From: Bacteroides ndongoniae
GTDB taxonomy: Bacteria > Bacteroidota > Bacteroidia > Bacteroidales > Bacteroidaceae
Direction of reading: 5' to 3'
Assembly: GCF_900108345.1 (NCBI RefSeq)
Contig: NZ_FNVV01000012.1
Span: forward strand, 124,001 to 188,000
DNA: 64,000 nucleotides
Shown in pieces: positions 1 through 9,249 of the stretch. A program made the position numbers and the translations under genes. Numbering within the stretch: the stretch's first letter is position 1; each line of letters opens with the position of its first letter. The notes beneath the pieces were generated by a model. It was given only the letters and a program-made list of their open reading frames with translations, did no database searches and was not told the origin of the DNA.

Positions 1-2
1 AC

Positions 3-194
3 CTGTTCCGTCTGATGACACCCGCACAGCAACAGGTTCTGTTCGAAAATACCGCCCGCTCAATGGGTGATATTCCCGAAGAAATCAAACTCCGCCACAT
101 CCGTAACTGCCTGAAAGCCGACGAGAACTATGGCCGCGGCATCGCTCAGGCTTTAGGCATTGCCATGACACATCCGGGGCTGGCCGAAAGCTGA
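3..194 (+). CDS. katA: Catalase, C-terminal fragment (gene starts upstream of window)
   Basis: Open from the window edge in the third frame to a TGA at 192-194, giving 63 residues. The fragment reads [18 protein letters not shown]..., then ...[15 protein letters not shown]...[11 protein letters not shown], which matches the conserved C-terminal helical segment of clade 3 haem catalases (hydrogen peroxide disproportionation, cytoplasm). The haem-binding and catalytic parts lie outside the window, so activity cannot be judged. The stop codon is followed by a short intergenic stretch before the next promoter. The family call rests on this conserved tail only. Confidence 0.82.
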   Translation: MFRLMTPAQQQVLFENTARSMGDIPEEIKLRHIRNCLKADENYGRGIAQALGIAMTHPGLAES

Positions 195-324
195 TCGATT
201 CTTCATCCCTCGACCTTCATTCTGTAACTTCTTCCGTACCAGAAAAGTAACAGAATGAAGGCACGAAGGGCTGAAAAAAAGAAAAAAGCAGTATAGCCAG
301 GAACATTTATTGAAAATATTTCAT

Positions 325-332
325 TAGCTTTG
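325..332 (+). promoter_or_regulatory. Bacteroides -7 promoter motif (TAGCTTTG)
   Basis: Exact match to the TAnnTTTG -7 consensus, 28 nt before the ATG at 361. No well-spaced -33 TTG was found. Confidence 0.5.
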
Positions 333-360
333 CCTCTAACAATTTATCTGCAAAAAGCTT

Positions 361-735
361 ATGAAAAAGTACATCCTGCTTGCCCTGTTAGCCATCGGCA
401 TCATGGGCTTTCAATCATGCCAATCGAAACAAGGACGCATCGACGACCTGAAGAACTTTGTGGAAGAAATCAGCGAGGACGGCAAGGACTATTCCGCCGA
501 TCAATGGGAAAAGGCGAACAAGAAGTTCAGCGAACTCCTGGAGAAAATCAACTCGTACGACGACCTGACCGAGGAAGAACTGGAAGAAGTAGCCAAACTG
601 CAAGGTCAATATGCCGCCACTGTATTCAAGAACTGTGGAAAAGCCATCATGGAGCAGATGGAAAAAGCCGGTGCCGCACTCGGCGGTTTCCTTGAAGGAG
701 TAGATGAAGGACTGGAAGACAAGGAACAGGAATAA
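361..735 (+). CDS. Small DUF6565-like lipoprotein
   Basis: A 124-residue protein with a lipoprotein signal: MKKY start, hydrophobic core and a Cys at about position 20 in QSC. The mature part is highly charged and probably alpha-helical (runs such as TEEELEEVAKLQGQY), ending in a Gly-rich then acidic tail. This is the layout of DUF6565 proteins of Bacteroides as I remember them; the function of that family is unknown. It is probably anchored in the outer or inner membrane facing the periplasm. It follows its own TAGCTTTG promoter motif. The family name comes from pattern memory, while the lipoprotein nature is directly visible. Confidence 0.72.
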   Translation: MKKYILLALLAIGIMGFQSCQSKQGRIDDLKNFVEEISEDGKDYSADQWEKANKKFSELLEKINSYDDLTEEELEEVAKLQGQYAATVFKNCGKAIMEQMEKAGAALGGFLEGVDEGLEDKEQE

Positions 736-804
736 TCCGCTCCACACATACACCATCGGCTCATTTTCATTACCAATGACATCAACCCAAATAAAAACGT
801 ATAT

Positions 805-1452
805 ATGAAACTATTGAAAGGTATCGTGGGCGGACTCTGCCTGTGTGCAGCCATCGGATGCACCGCCCCTGCATCGCAAAAAGAAAGCACTGCCGCTCCT
901 AAAGGCCTCAGCCAGTCGGAAGCAGTCATCAAAACCATTATGGATCGCCGCAGCATCCGCAAGTACAAACCACAACCGGTGAACCGCGACACCATGCAAA
1001 CCATCCTGAAATGTGGCATCAATGCTCCCAATGGCATGAATAAACAGTCGTGGGAAGTACGCGTAGTGGACAATCCAGAGTTTATCAACGGGGTAACAGA
1101 GCTCTACAAGAAAGCAAATCCGAAAGCAACTGAAGATCCGTCGTTCAAGAACATGTTTCGCAATGCCCCCACGGTAGTGTTTATCGCCAACGACCCGTCG
1201 TACGACTGCTCTCAGATAGACTGCGGTCTGCTGGGCGGCAACATGATACTTACGGCACAATCCATGGGCATCGGATCGTGCTGTCTGGGCGGACCGGCCC
1301 GTTTTATGAAGTCGGCCGAAGCAGCCGAGTATCTGAAGAAACTGAACTTCAGCGAAGGCTACGAATTGCTGTACTGCATAGCCTTCGGCTATCCCGATGA
1401 GGCACCTGACGCCAAACCGCGTAATGCCGAGAAAGTAAAGTTCATCGACTAA
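805..1452 (+). CDS. Nitroreductase-family lipoprotein (FMN-dependent oxidoreductase)
   Basis: 215 residues. An N-terminal lipobox (AAIGC, Cys 19) is followed by a nitroreductase domain from about residue 38. The RRSIRKYKPQPV motif (about 48-58) is the typical phosphate-binding start of the fold, NAPNGMNKQSWEV is the FMN-contacting segment, and a GIGSCCLGG loop is present. Members use FMN and NAD(P)H to reduce nitro or quinone substrates; here the signal puts the domain outside the cytoplasm, which is unusual but recurs in Bacteroidetes. The start at 805 is chosen because it gives the signal peptide. The substrate cannot be inferred. Confidence 0.88.
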   Translation: MKLLKGIVGGLCLCAAIGCTAPASQKESTAAPKGLSQSEAVIKTIMDRRSIRKYKPQPVNRDTMQTILKCGINAPNGMNKQSWEVRVVDNPEFINGVTELYKKANPKATEDPSFKNMFRNAPTVVFIANDPSYDCSQIDCGLLGGNMILTAQSMGIGSCCLGGPARFMKSAEAAEYLKKLNFSEGYELLYCIAFGYPDEAPDAKPRNAEKVKFID

Positions 1453-1480
1453 AAAAAGAGTTTGACAACCCTTCCTGTGC

Positions 1481-1516
1481 AAAAAAAGGAGGTGTGCATC
1501 CCTACACACCTCCTTT
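1481..1516 (-). terminator. Intrinsic terminator for typA (possibly bidirectional)
   Basis: A perfect 12-bp stem, AAAGGAGGTGTG (1485-1496) with CACACCTCCTTT (1505-1516), and an 8-nt loop. On the minus strand it is followed by a T-run (A-run 1481-1487), so it mainly terminates typA. It may also stop the nitroreductase transcript. Confidence 0.85.
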
Positions 1517-1540
1517 CGTCTAATATATATTATATGTATG

Positions 1541-3343
1541 TTATGAGTTCTTATTGGCACGCTTGCGTTCCGTCTCATCGAGGATAACTTTACGCATACG
1601 CATAGACTTCGGAGTAACCTCTACATACTCGTCTTCCTTGATGTATTCCAATGCTTCTTCCAACGAGAACTGTACGGGAGGAATCAGACGGGCTTTCTCG
1701 TCCGAACCGCTGGCACGCATATTGGTCAGTTTCTTCGACTTGGTCACGTTCACTACCAAATCGTTTTCGTGTGAATGTTCACCTACCACCTGACCTGCAT
1801 AGACTTCCTCTTGCGGGAAGATGAAGAATTTGCCACGGTCCTGCAGTTTGTCGATGGCATAAGCAAAAGCCGTTCCACTCTCCATGGCAATCATGGATCC
1901 GTTGGTACGACGCTCTATCTCGCCCTTATAAGGCTGATACTCCTTGAAGCGATGTGCCATGATGGCTTCACCGGCACTGGCTGTCAACACATTGGTACGC
2001 AAGCCGATGATACCGCGCGACGGCATGTCGAACTCCAGGTTCACACGGTCGCCCGCATTTTCCATCTTCACCATTTCGCCCTTACGACGGGTCACCATAT
2101 CGATAATCTTGCTGGCATATTCCTCAGGAACATTTACAGTCAACTCCTCGATAGGTTCGCACTTCACACCGTCTATCTCCTTGAAGATAACCTGTGGCTG
2201 ACCAACCTGCAACTCATAGCCTTCACGACGCATGGTCTCGATCAGTACAGACAAGTGAAGCACACCACGACCCGAAACGATCCATTTTCCGTCTTCTTCG
2301 CTCTTCTTCACACGCAAAGCCAGGTTCTTGTCCAGCTCCTTCATCAGTCGGTCGTGAATGTGACGCGAAGTAACGAATTTACCTTCTCTTCCAAAGAAAG
2401 GCGAATCGTTGATGGTGAACAACATGCTCATGGTCGGTTCGTCGATGGCAATAGGCGGCAATGCTTCGGGGTTCTCGTAATCGCAGATGGTATCGCCAAT
2501 CTCGAAACCATCGATACCTACCAGGGCGCAAATGTCACCCGATGAAACTTCGGGCACTCTGACACGCCCCATGCCTTCGAATGTATGCAGTTCTTTAATC
2601 TTAGTCTTGATGATACTGCCGTCACGCTTTGCCAACGATACATTCATACCCTCGCGCAACGTACCGCGATGAACACGTCCCACCGCAATACGGCCGGTAT
2701 AAGATGAATAATCGAGCGAAGTAATCAGCATCTGGGGCGTACCCTCCAGCTGCTCGGGAGCAGGTATGTTCTCCAGGATGCAGTCGAGCAAAGGAGTGAT
2801 GTTATCGGTCGGCTTCTGCCAGTCGGTACTCATCCAGTTGTTCTTGGCCGATCCGTAAATGACGGGGAAGTCAAGTTGATCTTCAGTTGCGTTAAGGCTG
2901 AACATCAGATCGAACACCATTTCATACACTTCTTCGGGGCGACAGTTGGGCTTATCCACCTTATTGACAACCACAATGGGCTTCAAACCAATCTGCAAAG
3001 CCTTTTGAAGCACAAAGCGCGTCTGAGGCATCGGGCCTTCGAACGCATCGACCAGCAGAAGACAACCGTCGGCCATATTGAGCACACGCTCTACCTCGCC
3101 GCCAAAGTCACTGTGTCCCGGAGTGTCGATAATATTAATCTTGGTGCCTTTATAGTTAATGGATACGTTCTTCGAGAGAATCGTTATTCCTCGCTCACGT
3201 TCCAAATCATTGTTATCCAGCATCAATTCACCCGTGCTCTGGTTGTTCCGGAAAAGATGTCCGGCCAGCAGCATCTTGTCTACAAGCGTCGTCTTCCCAT
3301 GATCGACATGGGCAATAATTGCAATGTTTCTGATGTTTTGCAT
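1541..3343 (-). CDS. typA: Translational GTPase TypA/BipA
   Basis: 600 residues, the usual length of TypA/BipA, a ribosome-associated GTPase involved in stress adaptation and 50S assembly. The G1 motif [16 protein letters not shown] switch, [15 protein letters not shown] (G3) and NKVDKP (G4) are all visible. EF-Tu-like domain 2, EF-G-like domains III and V, and the BipA-specific C-terminal domain follow. The open frame extends 84 codons further upstream, but the start [16 protein letters not shown] at 3343 is preferred: it matches the family N-terminus and lies 25 nt downstream of a TATCTTTG promoter motif. The upstream extension would cross that promoter. Confidence 0.97.
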   Translation of the reverse strand: MQNIRNIAIIAHVDHGKTTLVDKMLLAGHLFRNNQSTGELMLDNNDLERERGITILSKNVSINYKGTKINIIDTPGHSDFGGEVERVLNMADGCLLLVDAFEGPMPQTRFVLQKALQIGLKPIVVVNKVDKPNCRPEEVYEMVFDLMFSLNATEDQLDFPVIYGSAKNNWMSTDWQKPTDNITPLLDCILENIPAPEQLEGTPQMLITSLDYSSYTGRIAVGRVHRGTLREGMNVSLAKRDGSIIKTKIKELHTFEGMGRVRVPEVSSGDICALVGIDGFEIGDTICDYENPEALPPIAIDEPTMSMLFTINDSPFFGREGKFVTSRHIHDRLMKELDKNLALRVKKSEEDGKWIVSGRGVLHLSVLIETMRREGYELQVGQPQVIFKEIDGVKCEPIEELTVNVPEEYASKIIDMVTRRKGEMVKMENAGDRVNLEFDMPSRGIIGLRTNVLTASAGEAIMAHRFKEYQPYKGEIERRTNGSMIAMESGTAFAYAIDKLQDRGKFFIFPQEEVYAGQVVGEHSHENDLVVNVTKSKKLTNMRASGSDEKARLIPPVQFSLEEALEYIKEDEYVEVTPKSMRMRKVILDETERKRANKNS

Positions 3344-3367
3344 ATAATACCTATTATTTTCGAGGTG

Positions 3368-3375
3368 CAAAGATA
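3368..3375 (-). promoter_or_regulatory. Promoter -7 motif of typA (TATCTTTG on minus strand)
   Basis: Exact TAnnTTTG match on the minus strand, 24 nt upstream of the typA ATG. It supports the short TypA start. Confidence 0.65.
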
Positions 3376-3617
3376 GTGTATTTTTTACGATTACCGACTG
3401 GTATTTGTCAAAAAGTCGCTTTCTTATCCCTCTGTTCTGACGCACATTGACTCCATATTTGCCTTTCCGCACCGATAGAACAAGCATCTGAACCATTGCA
3501 CATACACACAAACGAAATGTATCGCCCCCAGACACCTCGAAAACTTTTGCTTGTTTACCATGAAGGAACTTTTCTGCAAAAAACAGCGTCAGCATACACT
3601 TTTTCGCCTGAAAGTCA

Positions 3618-3647
3618 TTGCCATATCAAAGATAATCCCTACCTTTG
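3618..3647 (+). promoter_or_regulatory. Promoter of rpsO (TTG-N19-TACCTTTG)
   Basis: TACCTTTG at 3640-3647 with TTG at 3618-3620 gives the standard Bacteroides -33/-7 spacing, 46 nt upstream of the rpsO ATG. Confidence 0.75.
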
Positions 3648-3692
3648 CAGCCCCGAAAGGGAATATTAATAACTTTTTTAATTAAACATTTT

Positions 3693-3962
3693 ATGTATTT
3701 AGACGCTGCTAAAAAGCAAGAAATCTTCGGCAAGTACGGAAAGTCTAACTCTGATACTGGATCAGCTGAGTCTCAGATAGCTTTGTTTTCCTACCGTATT
3801 GCCCGTCTGACTGAGCACATGAAGCTCAACAGAAAGGATTATAGTACTGAAAGAGCCTTGACGATGTTGGTAGGTAAACGCCGTGCGCTGCTCAACTACC
3901 TGTACAACCGCGACATCAATCGCTATCGTGCCATCGTTAAAGAGCTTGGCTTGCGTAAGTAA
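3693..3962 (+). CDS. rpsO: 30S ribosomal protein S15
   Basis: 89 residues, exactly the S15 family size. It binds 16S rRNA in the platform of the small subunit. Conserved features include the GSAESQIALFSYRIARLTEH helix, the KDYSTERAL region and the LVGKRRALLNYLY segment that contacts rRNA. The frame continues upstream to 3645, but the ATG at 3693 gives the family N-terminus (MYLDAAKKQEI) and lies just after the promoter. The gene is monocistronic, with a strong terminator immediately after it. Confidence 0.98.
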   Translation: MYLDAAKKQEIFGKYGKSNSDTGSAESQIALFSYRIARLTEHMKLNRKDYSTERALTMLVGKRRALLNYLYNRDINRYRAIVKELGLRK

Positions 3963-3990
3963 TCGCACTTGCGGCAACAAAATGAAAGTT

Positions 3991-4030
3991 AAAGGAGATG
4001 TGTCCACCAAACGACGCATCTCCTTTTCTT
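3991..4030 (+). terminator. Intrinsic terminator of rpsO
   Basis: A 14-bp stem (3991-4004 with 4013-4026, one T-G wobble) and an 8-nt loop, followed by a T-rich stretch. It lies between the convergent rpsO and AraC genes. Confidence 0.88.
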
Positions 4031-4057
4031 TTTCCTCGATGGCTTTTTATTGTATCT

Positions 4058-4915
4058 TCATCCTTTTATTCTGTATTCCAACGGACTCATACCGACATAA
4101 CGTTTGAAGTATTTTCCAAAGAACGAAATATTGGCAAAATTCAGCGCATCCGATATTTCCTGAACAGAAGCATCCGTCAGCTTCAGCCGCGACTTGGCAT
4201 CCATAATAACCATTGACGAAATAACGTCGGTACAGGTACTACCGGTCACTTCCCTGACCACGCTACACAGATAAGCATGACTCACCCGCAACTGCTCGGC
4301 ATACCACACTACTTGCCTGATTTGTGAATAATGGCGCATGACAAGCCGCGTAAAGCTGCGGAACAACTGTTCGTTTTTGGTCAGCAACCGATGCTGACTG
4401 TTTCGATCCGAACAGATCTGATGAATAGCCAGATGAACATCGGCAAACAAATTGTTGGCAGCCGCCTTCCGCCCCTTCTCATCGAGAAACTCGTACAAAC
4501 GTATAAGAAGGCCAAAAAAGTCGCGAAGCAAATCCGATGCCTTTTTATGAAGAGAGATAACCGGAGATTCTGACAACATGTAACATGCATCAATCATATG
4601 CTGCGAGGGATTACTTTTAATATACCCGGATGAAAAGCCCAGAAAATAAATCTTCAATTCATTACTCACTTTGTGGATCTGAAAAATAGTCCCGGGCACC
4701 AGCAATACCGCTTCATCCTGATGTACGCAAAACCGATTTAAATTGACTGAAGCTTCCACCTCGCCACTCTGACAATATATAAACATCTCACACTTCAACC
4801 TTACCGGAAAATCCGTATAAAGATTGAGCAGAGCGGGATCGATATCTGTACCTGCCAACCAATCTTCCGGCAAATCGATTTTGGGCATGTCTTTTTCTTG
4901 ATTATGTTCCATCAT
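4058..4915 (-). CDS. AraC-family transcriptional regulator
   Basis: 285 residues. The N-terminal half is a cupin-like ligand-sensing region; the C-terminal roughly 100 residues carry two helix-turn-helix motifs (AEQLRVSHAYLCSVVREVTG and, further on, VQEISDALNFANISFFGKYFKRY.GMSPLEYR), the AraC/XylS signature. The start at 4915 (MMEHNQEKD) is chosen over the ATG at 4996 because the promoter -7 motif lies between the two. The gene is transcribed divergently from the DUF4493/PCMD operon starting at 5188, so it is a plausible regulator of that operon; this is inference from position. The ligand is unknown. Confidence 0.93.
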   Translation of the reverse strand: MMEHNQEKDMPKIDLPEDWLAGTDIDPALLNLYTDFPVRLKCEMFIYCQSGEVEASVNLNRFCVHQDEAVLLVPGTIFQIHKVSNELKIYFLGFSSGYIKSNPSQHMIDACYMLSESPVISLHKKASDLLRDFFGLLIRLYEFLDEKGRKAAANNLFADVHLAIHQICSDRNSQHRLLTKNEQLFRSFTRLVMRHYSQIRQVVWYAEQLRVSHAYLCSVVREVTGSTCTDVISSMVIMDAKSRLKLTDASVQEISDALNFANISFFGKYFKRYVGMSPLEYRIKG

Positions 4916-4938
4916 ATCCGTATAATTATATCGAGTCA

Positions 4939-4969
4939 CAAAGATAAGCTTATTTGAAAAACAGACAAA
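4939..4969 (-). promoter_or_regulatory. Promoter of the AraC gene (TTTG-N19-TATCTTTG)
   Basis: On the minus strand, TATCTTTG (4939-4946) is preceded by TTTG (4966-4969) with a 19-nt spacer, a full match to the Bacteroides promoter layout. It lies 24 nt upstream of the ATG at 4915. Confidence 0.8.
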
Positions 4970-5084
4970 TGATTCTGACCAGCTTATCAACGCCAACCCC
5001 TATTTATTACGCATTTATAACGATACAAGAGGCCTAACCCAAAGGATCAGATGAAAAAAAGAACATAAAAAGTAAAAACAGACC

Positions 5085-5115
5085 TTGCTCAAGTGGTCAT
5101 AAATACGTTACTTTG
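5085..5115 (+). promoter_or_regulatory. Probable promoter of the DUF4493/PCMD operon
   Basis: TTG at 5085-5087 and TACTTTG at 5109-5115 (one base short of TAnnTTTG) with a 21-nt spacer, 72 nt upstream of the first gene. The imperfect -7 fits a promoter that needs an activator such as the divergent AraC protein; that link is inferred. Confidence 0.5.
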
Positions 5116-5187
5116 CAGCCCGAAAAAAGCATAAAAACCAGTCATCTCCTAAAAAGCGTTTTTACAGGAGGCATTAAACAAAAAAAT

Positions 5188-5961
5188 ATGAAAGTCAACA
5201 AAATTAAACTATTCCTGATGGGCTGCATGGCATCCCTGACGATCACATCCTGCACCTCAAGCGAGGATCCTGCAGAAAATGCCGGAAGCGGCAGTATCCG
5301 ATTAGGACTTACTACCAGCACCGTATTTACGAAAGCGGTAAACGAGAGCGATTACGGAGATATTAATAAATACTCTGTGCAGATTCTAAATGACAAAGGA
5401 ACAACTGTTGAAGAATTTATCTATAGTGAAAAGCCGGAACGAATCAGCTTAAATAATGGGAATTACACACTGAAAGCATTTTATGGTACAGAAAGTGATG
5501 CTTCACGCGACGAATTCTATGTAGAAGGAGAAACGGGATTCACCGTAAACGGAGAAGAACTTCAGGAAGTAGCAGTCGAATGCAAACCTACCTGCGGAAA
5601 GGTAAAAGTAAGTTTCGCCAACAATATGTCTCAATACTTCAGCAACTATTCTGTGGTATATGAAACGGCTGCATTAAAAGAGACCGGAAGTAGCGCCATT
5701 TGGCAAAAAAACGATACTGAACCATGGTACTTGAAAGTTAATGCAGCAGGAGAAAGCGTAAAAGCCTCCATCAACTTTACTCGCATCAGTGACAACAAGT
5801 CTGCCACTGTGGAAAAGACTTATACACTGGCTCCGGGTAAATCGTGGACACTGAACATCGCACCACAAGACAATAACGGCAGCTTGGGCATCGTTGTCAC
5901 CATCGACGAATCGACCGATGATGAAAACATCGACATCGAAGTTCCCTCTGAATGGATTTAA
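5188..5961 (+). CDS. DUF4493 lipoprotein 1
   Basis: 257 residues with a lipobox (ITSC, Cys 22) and the DUF4493 pattern: SIRLGL start, YSVQILNDKG, LNNGNYTLKAFYG, then a beta-rich half with EVAVECKPTCGKVKVSF. DUF4493 is a Bacteroidales-specific domain of unknown function, probably beta-sandwich, found on surface or periplasmic lipoproteins. It is the first gene of a tandem run of related lipoproteins (5188-14753). The ATG at 5188 is preferred over 5113 because it directly precedes the signal peptide. Confidence 0.82.
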   Translation: MKVNKIKLFLMGCMASLTITSCTSSEDPAENAGSGSIRLGLTTSTVFTKAVNESDYGDINKYSVQILNDKGTTVEEFIYSEKPERISLNNGNYTLKAFYGTESDASRDEFYVEGETGFTVNGEELQEVAVECKPTCGKVKVSFANNMSQYFSNYSVVYETAALKETGSSAIWQKNDTEPWYLKVNAAGESVKASINFTRISDNKSATVEKTYTLAPGKSWTLNIAPQDNNGSLGIVVTIDESTDDENIDIEVPSEWI

Positions 5962-5993
5962 AGTATAAGACCTTATTTATAAAGAAGAATTTT

Positions 5994-7286
5994 ATGAAAT
6001 TAATCAATATCATAGCCTTAAGCACAGCAGCCATTCTAAGCCTGGCTTCGTGCGAAATGAAGAATGAGCTGACCGGCAGCCTTGTGAACAAAGAAGATAT
6101 GGGCGCTTTGGAGCTTGGAGTCAGTGTAAAACAACCCGTTTCACAGACACGTGCCACGGAAGTGGCAACCAATGACTTCCCTGTAACCATACAAGGTACA
6201 AGTGCCGAAGTTACTGACGTAGCGAAGGAATATGCCACTGTAGATGAAGTCCCGTCCAGCATCACAGTGCCTGTAGGACAATATACCGTAACGTCGCATA
6301 CCCCCGGAACACTGGAGAAGAAAATGGGAAACCCCTATTATTCGGGAAGTACAAATATTACTGTAAGCAAAGGCATTACAAGCGAAGTCGATGTCATTTG
6401 CCGTATGGCCAACAGTCGTATTCAGATGAAATACGGAAACGATTTCAAAGAAGCATTCAGCTCATGGACGATTACCATAGACGATGGCACAGAAACTGTA
6501 CTTGCATACACCGAAAGTGACCAGAATCCGGCTCCCATCTATTGGCATTTCGGCGATAACATCACAGCCATCACTGTCAATATCAAGGCTGTGACAACTA
6601 AAGGGAACACTGTAACCGAAAGACGAGTATTCCAAAAGAAAGACGCCGCCGAACAGTATGAAGAAGTGGGCGATGCATTCACCGGTGGCGACGCTTTAGA
6701 AATCAACATGGGTACCGTGGAATCTTCCACAGGAGAACTGACAGGAATTACCATTACTGCTAACATCACATTTGAAAATGAAAGCGAGTCGGTAGAGATT
6801 CCGACAACAAATCCGGACGAGGGTGGAGACTCTGGAACTGAACCACCAATAGGAGGTGATGTAACTCTTAACTTACCCGCAGATGTCACTTACTCAATAT
6901 CGGCAGGCGATGCACCGGCCAGTGCTGATGCATATATAGCCTCTGAAGCAGGATTGGATAAAATCATCGTAACCATAACTGCAGGAAACGACGCCTTTCA
7001 AGCGATCTTGGTCGATTTAAAGATGGACGGACAAAGCTTCCTTGCTGAGAATGGAGGAGTAAACCTGATTGATAATAGCGATTTTGGGAATTTAGTTGCT
7101 ACTGTAGGAAGTACAGCCCCTACAGATGGAACAAAAGAATACACGTTCCCAATCGGAGCATTCTTCACCTTCCTTGATATGACAGGAGCAACCGATGCAG
7201 GCAAATCACATGAGTTCCATATTACTGTAACCGATAAAAATGGACAAAAAGCAACCGGTGTATTTAAAGTAACCATAAACGAGTAA
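5994..7286 (+). CDS. DUF4493 lipoprotein 2
   Basis: 430 residues with lipobox LASC (Cys 20). DUF4493 occupies roughly residues 30-250, with the recurring NPYYSGS...GITSEVDVICRMANSRIQMKY block also seen in the next gene. The C-terminal part (about 290-430) follows a low-complexity Pro/Gly/Asp linker and looks like an extra beta-sandwich module (ITVTDKNGQKATGVFKV). The start at 5994 is used because the upstream codons from 5952 overlap the previous gene and lack a signal. It lies 32 nt after gene 1, so is very likely co-transcribed. The function is unknown; a glycan-binding or adhesin role would be a guess. Confidence 0.8.
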   Translation: MKLINIIALSTAAILSLASCEMKNELTGSLVNKEDMGALELGVSVKQPVSQTRATEVATNDFPVTIQGTSAEVTDVAKEYATVDEVPSSITVPVGQYTVTSHTPGTLEKKMGNPYYSGSTNITVSKGITSEVDVICRMANSRIQMKYGNDFKEAFSSWTITIDDGTETVLAYTESDQNPAPIYWHFGDNITAITVNIKAVTTKGNTVTERRVFQKKDAAEQYEEVGDAFTGGDALEINMGTVESSTGELTGITITANITFENESESVEIPTTNPDEGGDSGTEPPIGGDVTLNLPADVTYSISAGDAPASADAYIASEAGLDKIIVTITAGNDAFQAILVDLKMDGQSFLAENGGVNLIDNSDFGNLVATVGSTAPTDGTKEYTFPIGAFFTFLDMTGATDAGKSHEFHITVTDKNGQKATGVFKVTINE

Positions 7287-7290
7287 GAAA

Positions 7291-9087
7291 ATGAAAAAGA
7301 TATATTTATTTCTTTTTGTAATATTATCCACACTGAGCATAACTTCATGCCAGCAAGATGACTTAAATGACAACATCGGTTATCTCCGTATTGAAGTAGG
7401 AACCAATGCCTACGTAGATACCCGTATCGCTGCAGATTATAACCCTAAACAAATTGCTTTGCAAATACTCGATAGCAAAGGAGGAATCGTAGAAAGCACC
7501 GACGATTGGGAAACTCTGTCGGGACAACAAATTCGTTTGGCAGCAGGTACCTATACCGTAAAAGCCTCTTCCAACGGGTTCGATGGTTCCGAATCGGGAT
7601 TTGACATACCTTACTATGCCGGTAGCCAGCAGATAACGGTACAAACAGGCAAAGAGGTTACCGCCAACATTACCTGTACATTGGCTAACGTAAAAGTTAC
7701 CGTAAATTATGATCAGTCTTTTATAGACGCTTTCCAATCGGCTACAGCCACTGTCAAATCGGCTATGGAGGGTGTTAACGAACTCACCTTCAGAATGGGC
7801 GATGAACTGAAACCAGCTTATTTCCCGGTTGCAGACCTCACCGCTACTATTTCTGTAACCAACCATTCCGGACAACAGTTCTCGCAAGATACACCTATCA
7901 CTAACGTGAAAGCCCGCAAACACTACATTCTGAACTTTAAAGTTGCTGAGACCGGCGATATAGGAGGAGTCAGCGTCAGTGTAGATGGAACAGAAACCGT
8001 ATATACATTTACTTTCAATGTTTCTACTGAAGCCAGCACAAAATTAGGAGCTGAAGCGGCCAACGCTTGGAGTAACTTTGCTTATTTAGAAGGAAGTATT
8101 CTTTCTTCATCCGAAGAACTTGATCCGGCCAGCATGCACTTTGAGTATAAAAAGGCCGATGCAGAAGAATGGCAAACTATCTCAGCCAATTATAATAGCG
8201 GAAACCAGAAATTCACAGCGACACTTACAGGATTGACACCTGCCACGCAATATACTTATCGCCTCGCTTATGAAAAGAGTGGAGAAGCTTATGCCAGCGA
8301 TCCAGTAACATTCACAACAGAAGAAGCCACAACATTGCCAAATGGCAATATGGATGATTGGTACAAGAGCGGCAAAACTTGGTATCCGGTATCAGAAAGT
8401 GACTATTCCACTTCGGGCTCTTTCTGGGATTCAAGTAACCCGGGAACTACAACAGGTGCCGGAGCATTAGTTAATGTAAACCCAACACAAGGCAATAGCT
8501 CTATCGTACACACCAGCGGAGGTAAATCTGCAGAATTAAAATCACAGTATGCTTCTGCATTCGGTATTGGTAAGTTTGCTGCAGCCAGCCTTTACTCAGG
8601 CAAATTCAACAGCTTAGTAGGTACTAACGGAGCCAAAATTGATTTTGGACAGAAATTTGCATCTCGCCCAACAGGTCTGCATGGTTGGTTCCGCTATACA
8701 AGTGGGAAAATAGACTATCGGGGTGATAATACTCCTGCAGGACTTGGCGAGAAAGGAACTGACGACTTATGTTCCATCTATATGGCATTAGCTAAAGCTC
8801 CTCATCAGTTGAACAATACTGATACTTCTACATTCTTCGATTTCGAAAACGATGATAATATCATTGCGTATGGCGAATTACCCGATGCGGAAGCTGTATC
8901 CACCAATAATGAATGGAAAGAATTCAATGTCGAACTGAAGTATAAAGATATCACGCCACAAACTGCATATTACTTGATTATCGTCTGCTCTTCAAGTAAA
9001 TATGGCGATTACTTCACTGGAAGTACCGGTAGTATCATGTACATCGACGACTTGGAGTTACTTTACGGAGTTCCTTCCACCAAGTAA
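7291..9087 (+). CDS. DUF4493 + Fn3-like + PCMD lipoprotein
   Basis: 598 residues with lipobox ITSC (Cys 20), followed by QQDDLND, an acidic stretch of the kind that sorts Bacteroidetes lipoproteins to the cell surface. Domain order: DUF4493 (about 28-230), a fibronectin III-like module (about 245-348, with LTGLTPATQYTYRLAYE), then a PCMD domain (putative carbohydrate metabolism domain, about 350-595; LPNGNMDDWYKSGKTWYPV, SFWDSSNPG). It starts 4 nt after the previous stop. The C-terminus (SSKYGDYFTGSTGS) closely resembles that of the 10134-11786 protein, which shows they are paralogues. Confidence 0.84.
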   Translation: MKKIYLFLFVILSTLSITSCQQDDLNDNIGYLRIEVGTNAYVDTRIAADYNPKQIALQILDSKGGIVESTDDWETLSGQQIRLAAGTYTVKASSNGFDGSESGFDIPYYAGSQQITVQTGKEVTANITCTLANVKVTVNYDQSFIDAFQSATATVKSAMEGVNELTFRMGDELKPAYFPVADLTATISVTNHSGQQFSQDTPITNVKARKHYILNFKVAETGDIGGVSVSVDGTETVYTFTFNVSTEASTKLGAEAANAWSNFAYLEGSILSSSEELDPASMHFEYKKADAEEWQTISANYNSGNQKFTATLTGLTPATQYTYRLAYEKSGEAYASDPVTFTTEEATTLPNGNMDDWYKSGKTWYPVSESDYSTSGSFWDSSNPGTTTGAGALVNVNPTQGNSSIVHTSGGKSAELKSQYASAFGIGKFAAASLYSGKFNSLVGTNGAKIDFGQKFASRPTGLHGWFRYTSGKIDYRGDNTPAGLGEKGTDDLCSIYMALAKAPHQLNNTDTSTFFDFENDDNIIAYGELPDAEAVSTNNEWKEFNVELKYKDITPQTAYYLIIVCSSSKYGDYFTGSTGSIMYIDDLELLYGVPSTK

Positions 9088-9113
9088 AGCCATATACAAT
9101 TATTAATTAAAAA

Positions 9114-9229
9114 AAGAGGGTGCGTCATAACTCACCACTGATTACACAGACAGGCACAGAGATTACTTATAATATATCTGTGTTCCTCTGTGTAATCCGT
9201 GGCAAACTGCGGTTTTGATGCCCCCTCTT
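9114..9229. repeat. Long imperfect palindromic intergenic element
   Basis: A 116-nt inverted repeat. The outer arms AAGAGGGTGCGTCA (9114-9127) and TGATGCCCCCTCTT (9216-9229) and the inner arms around TGATTACACAGA (9139-9150) and CTCTGTGTAATCC (9187-9199) fold into one long hairpin. It sits between two genes of the lipoprotein operon. The ATTACACAG...CTGTGTAAT core resembles palindromic repeats I associate with Bacteroides intergenic regions. Confidence 0.75.
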
Positions 9230-9249
9230 ATACACGTTTTAAAACATTT

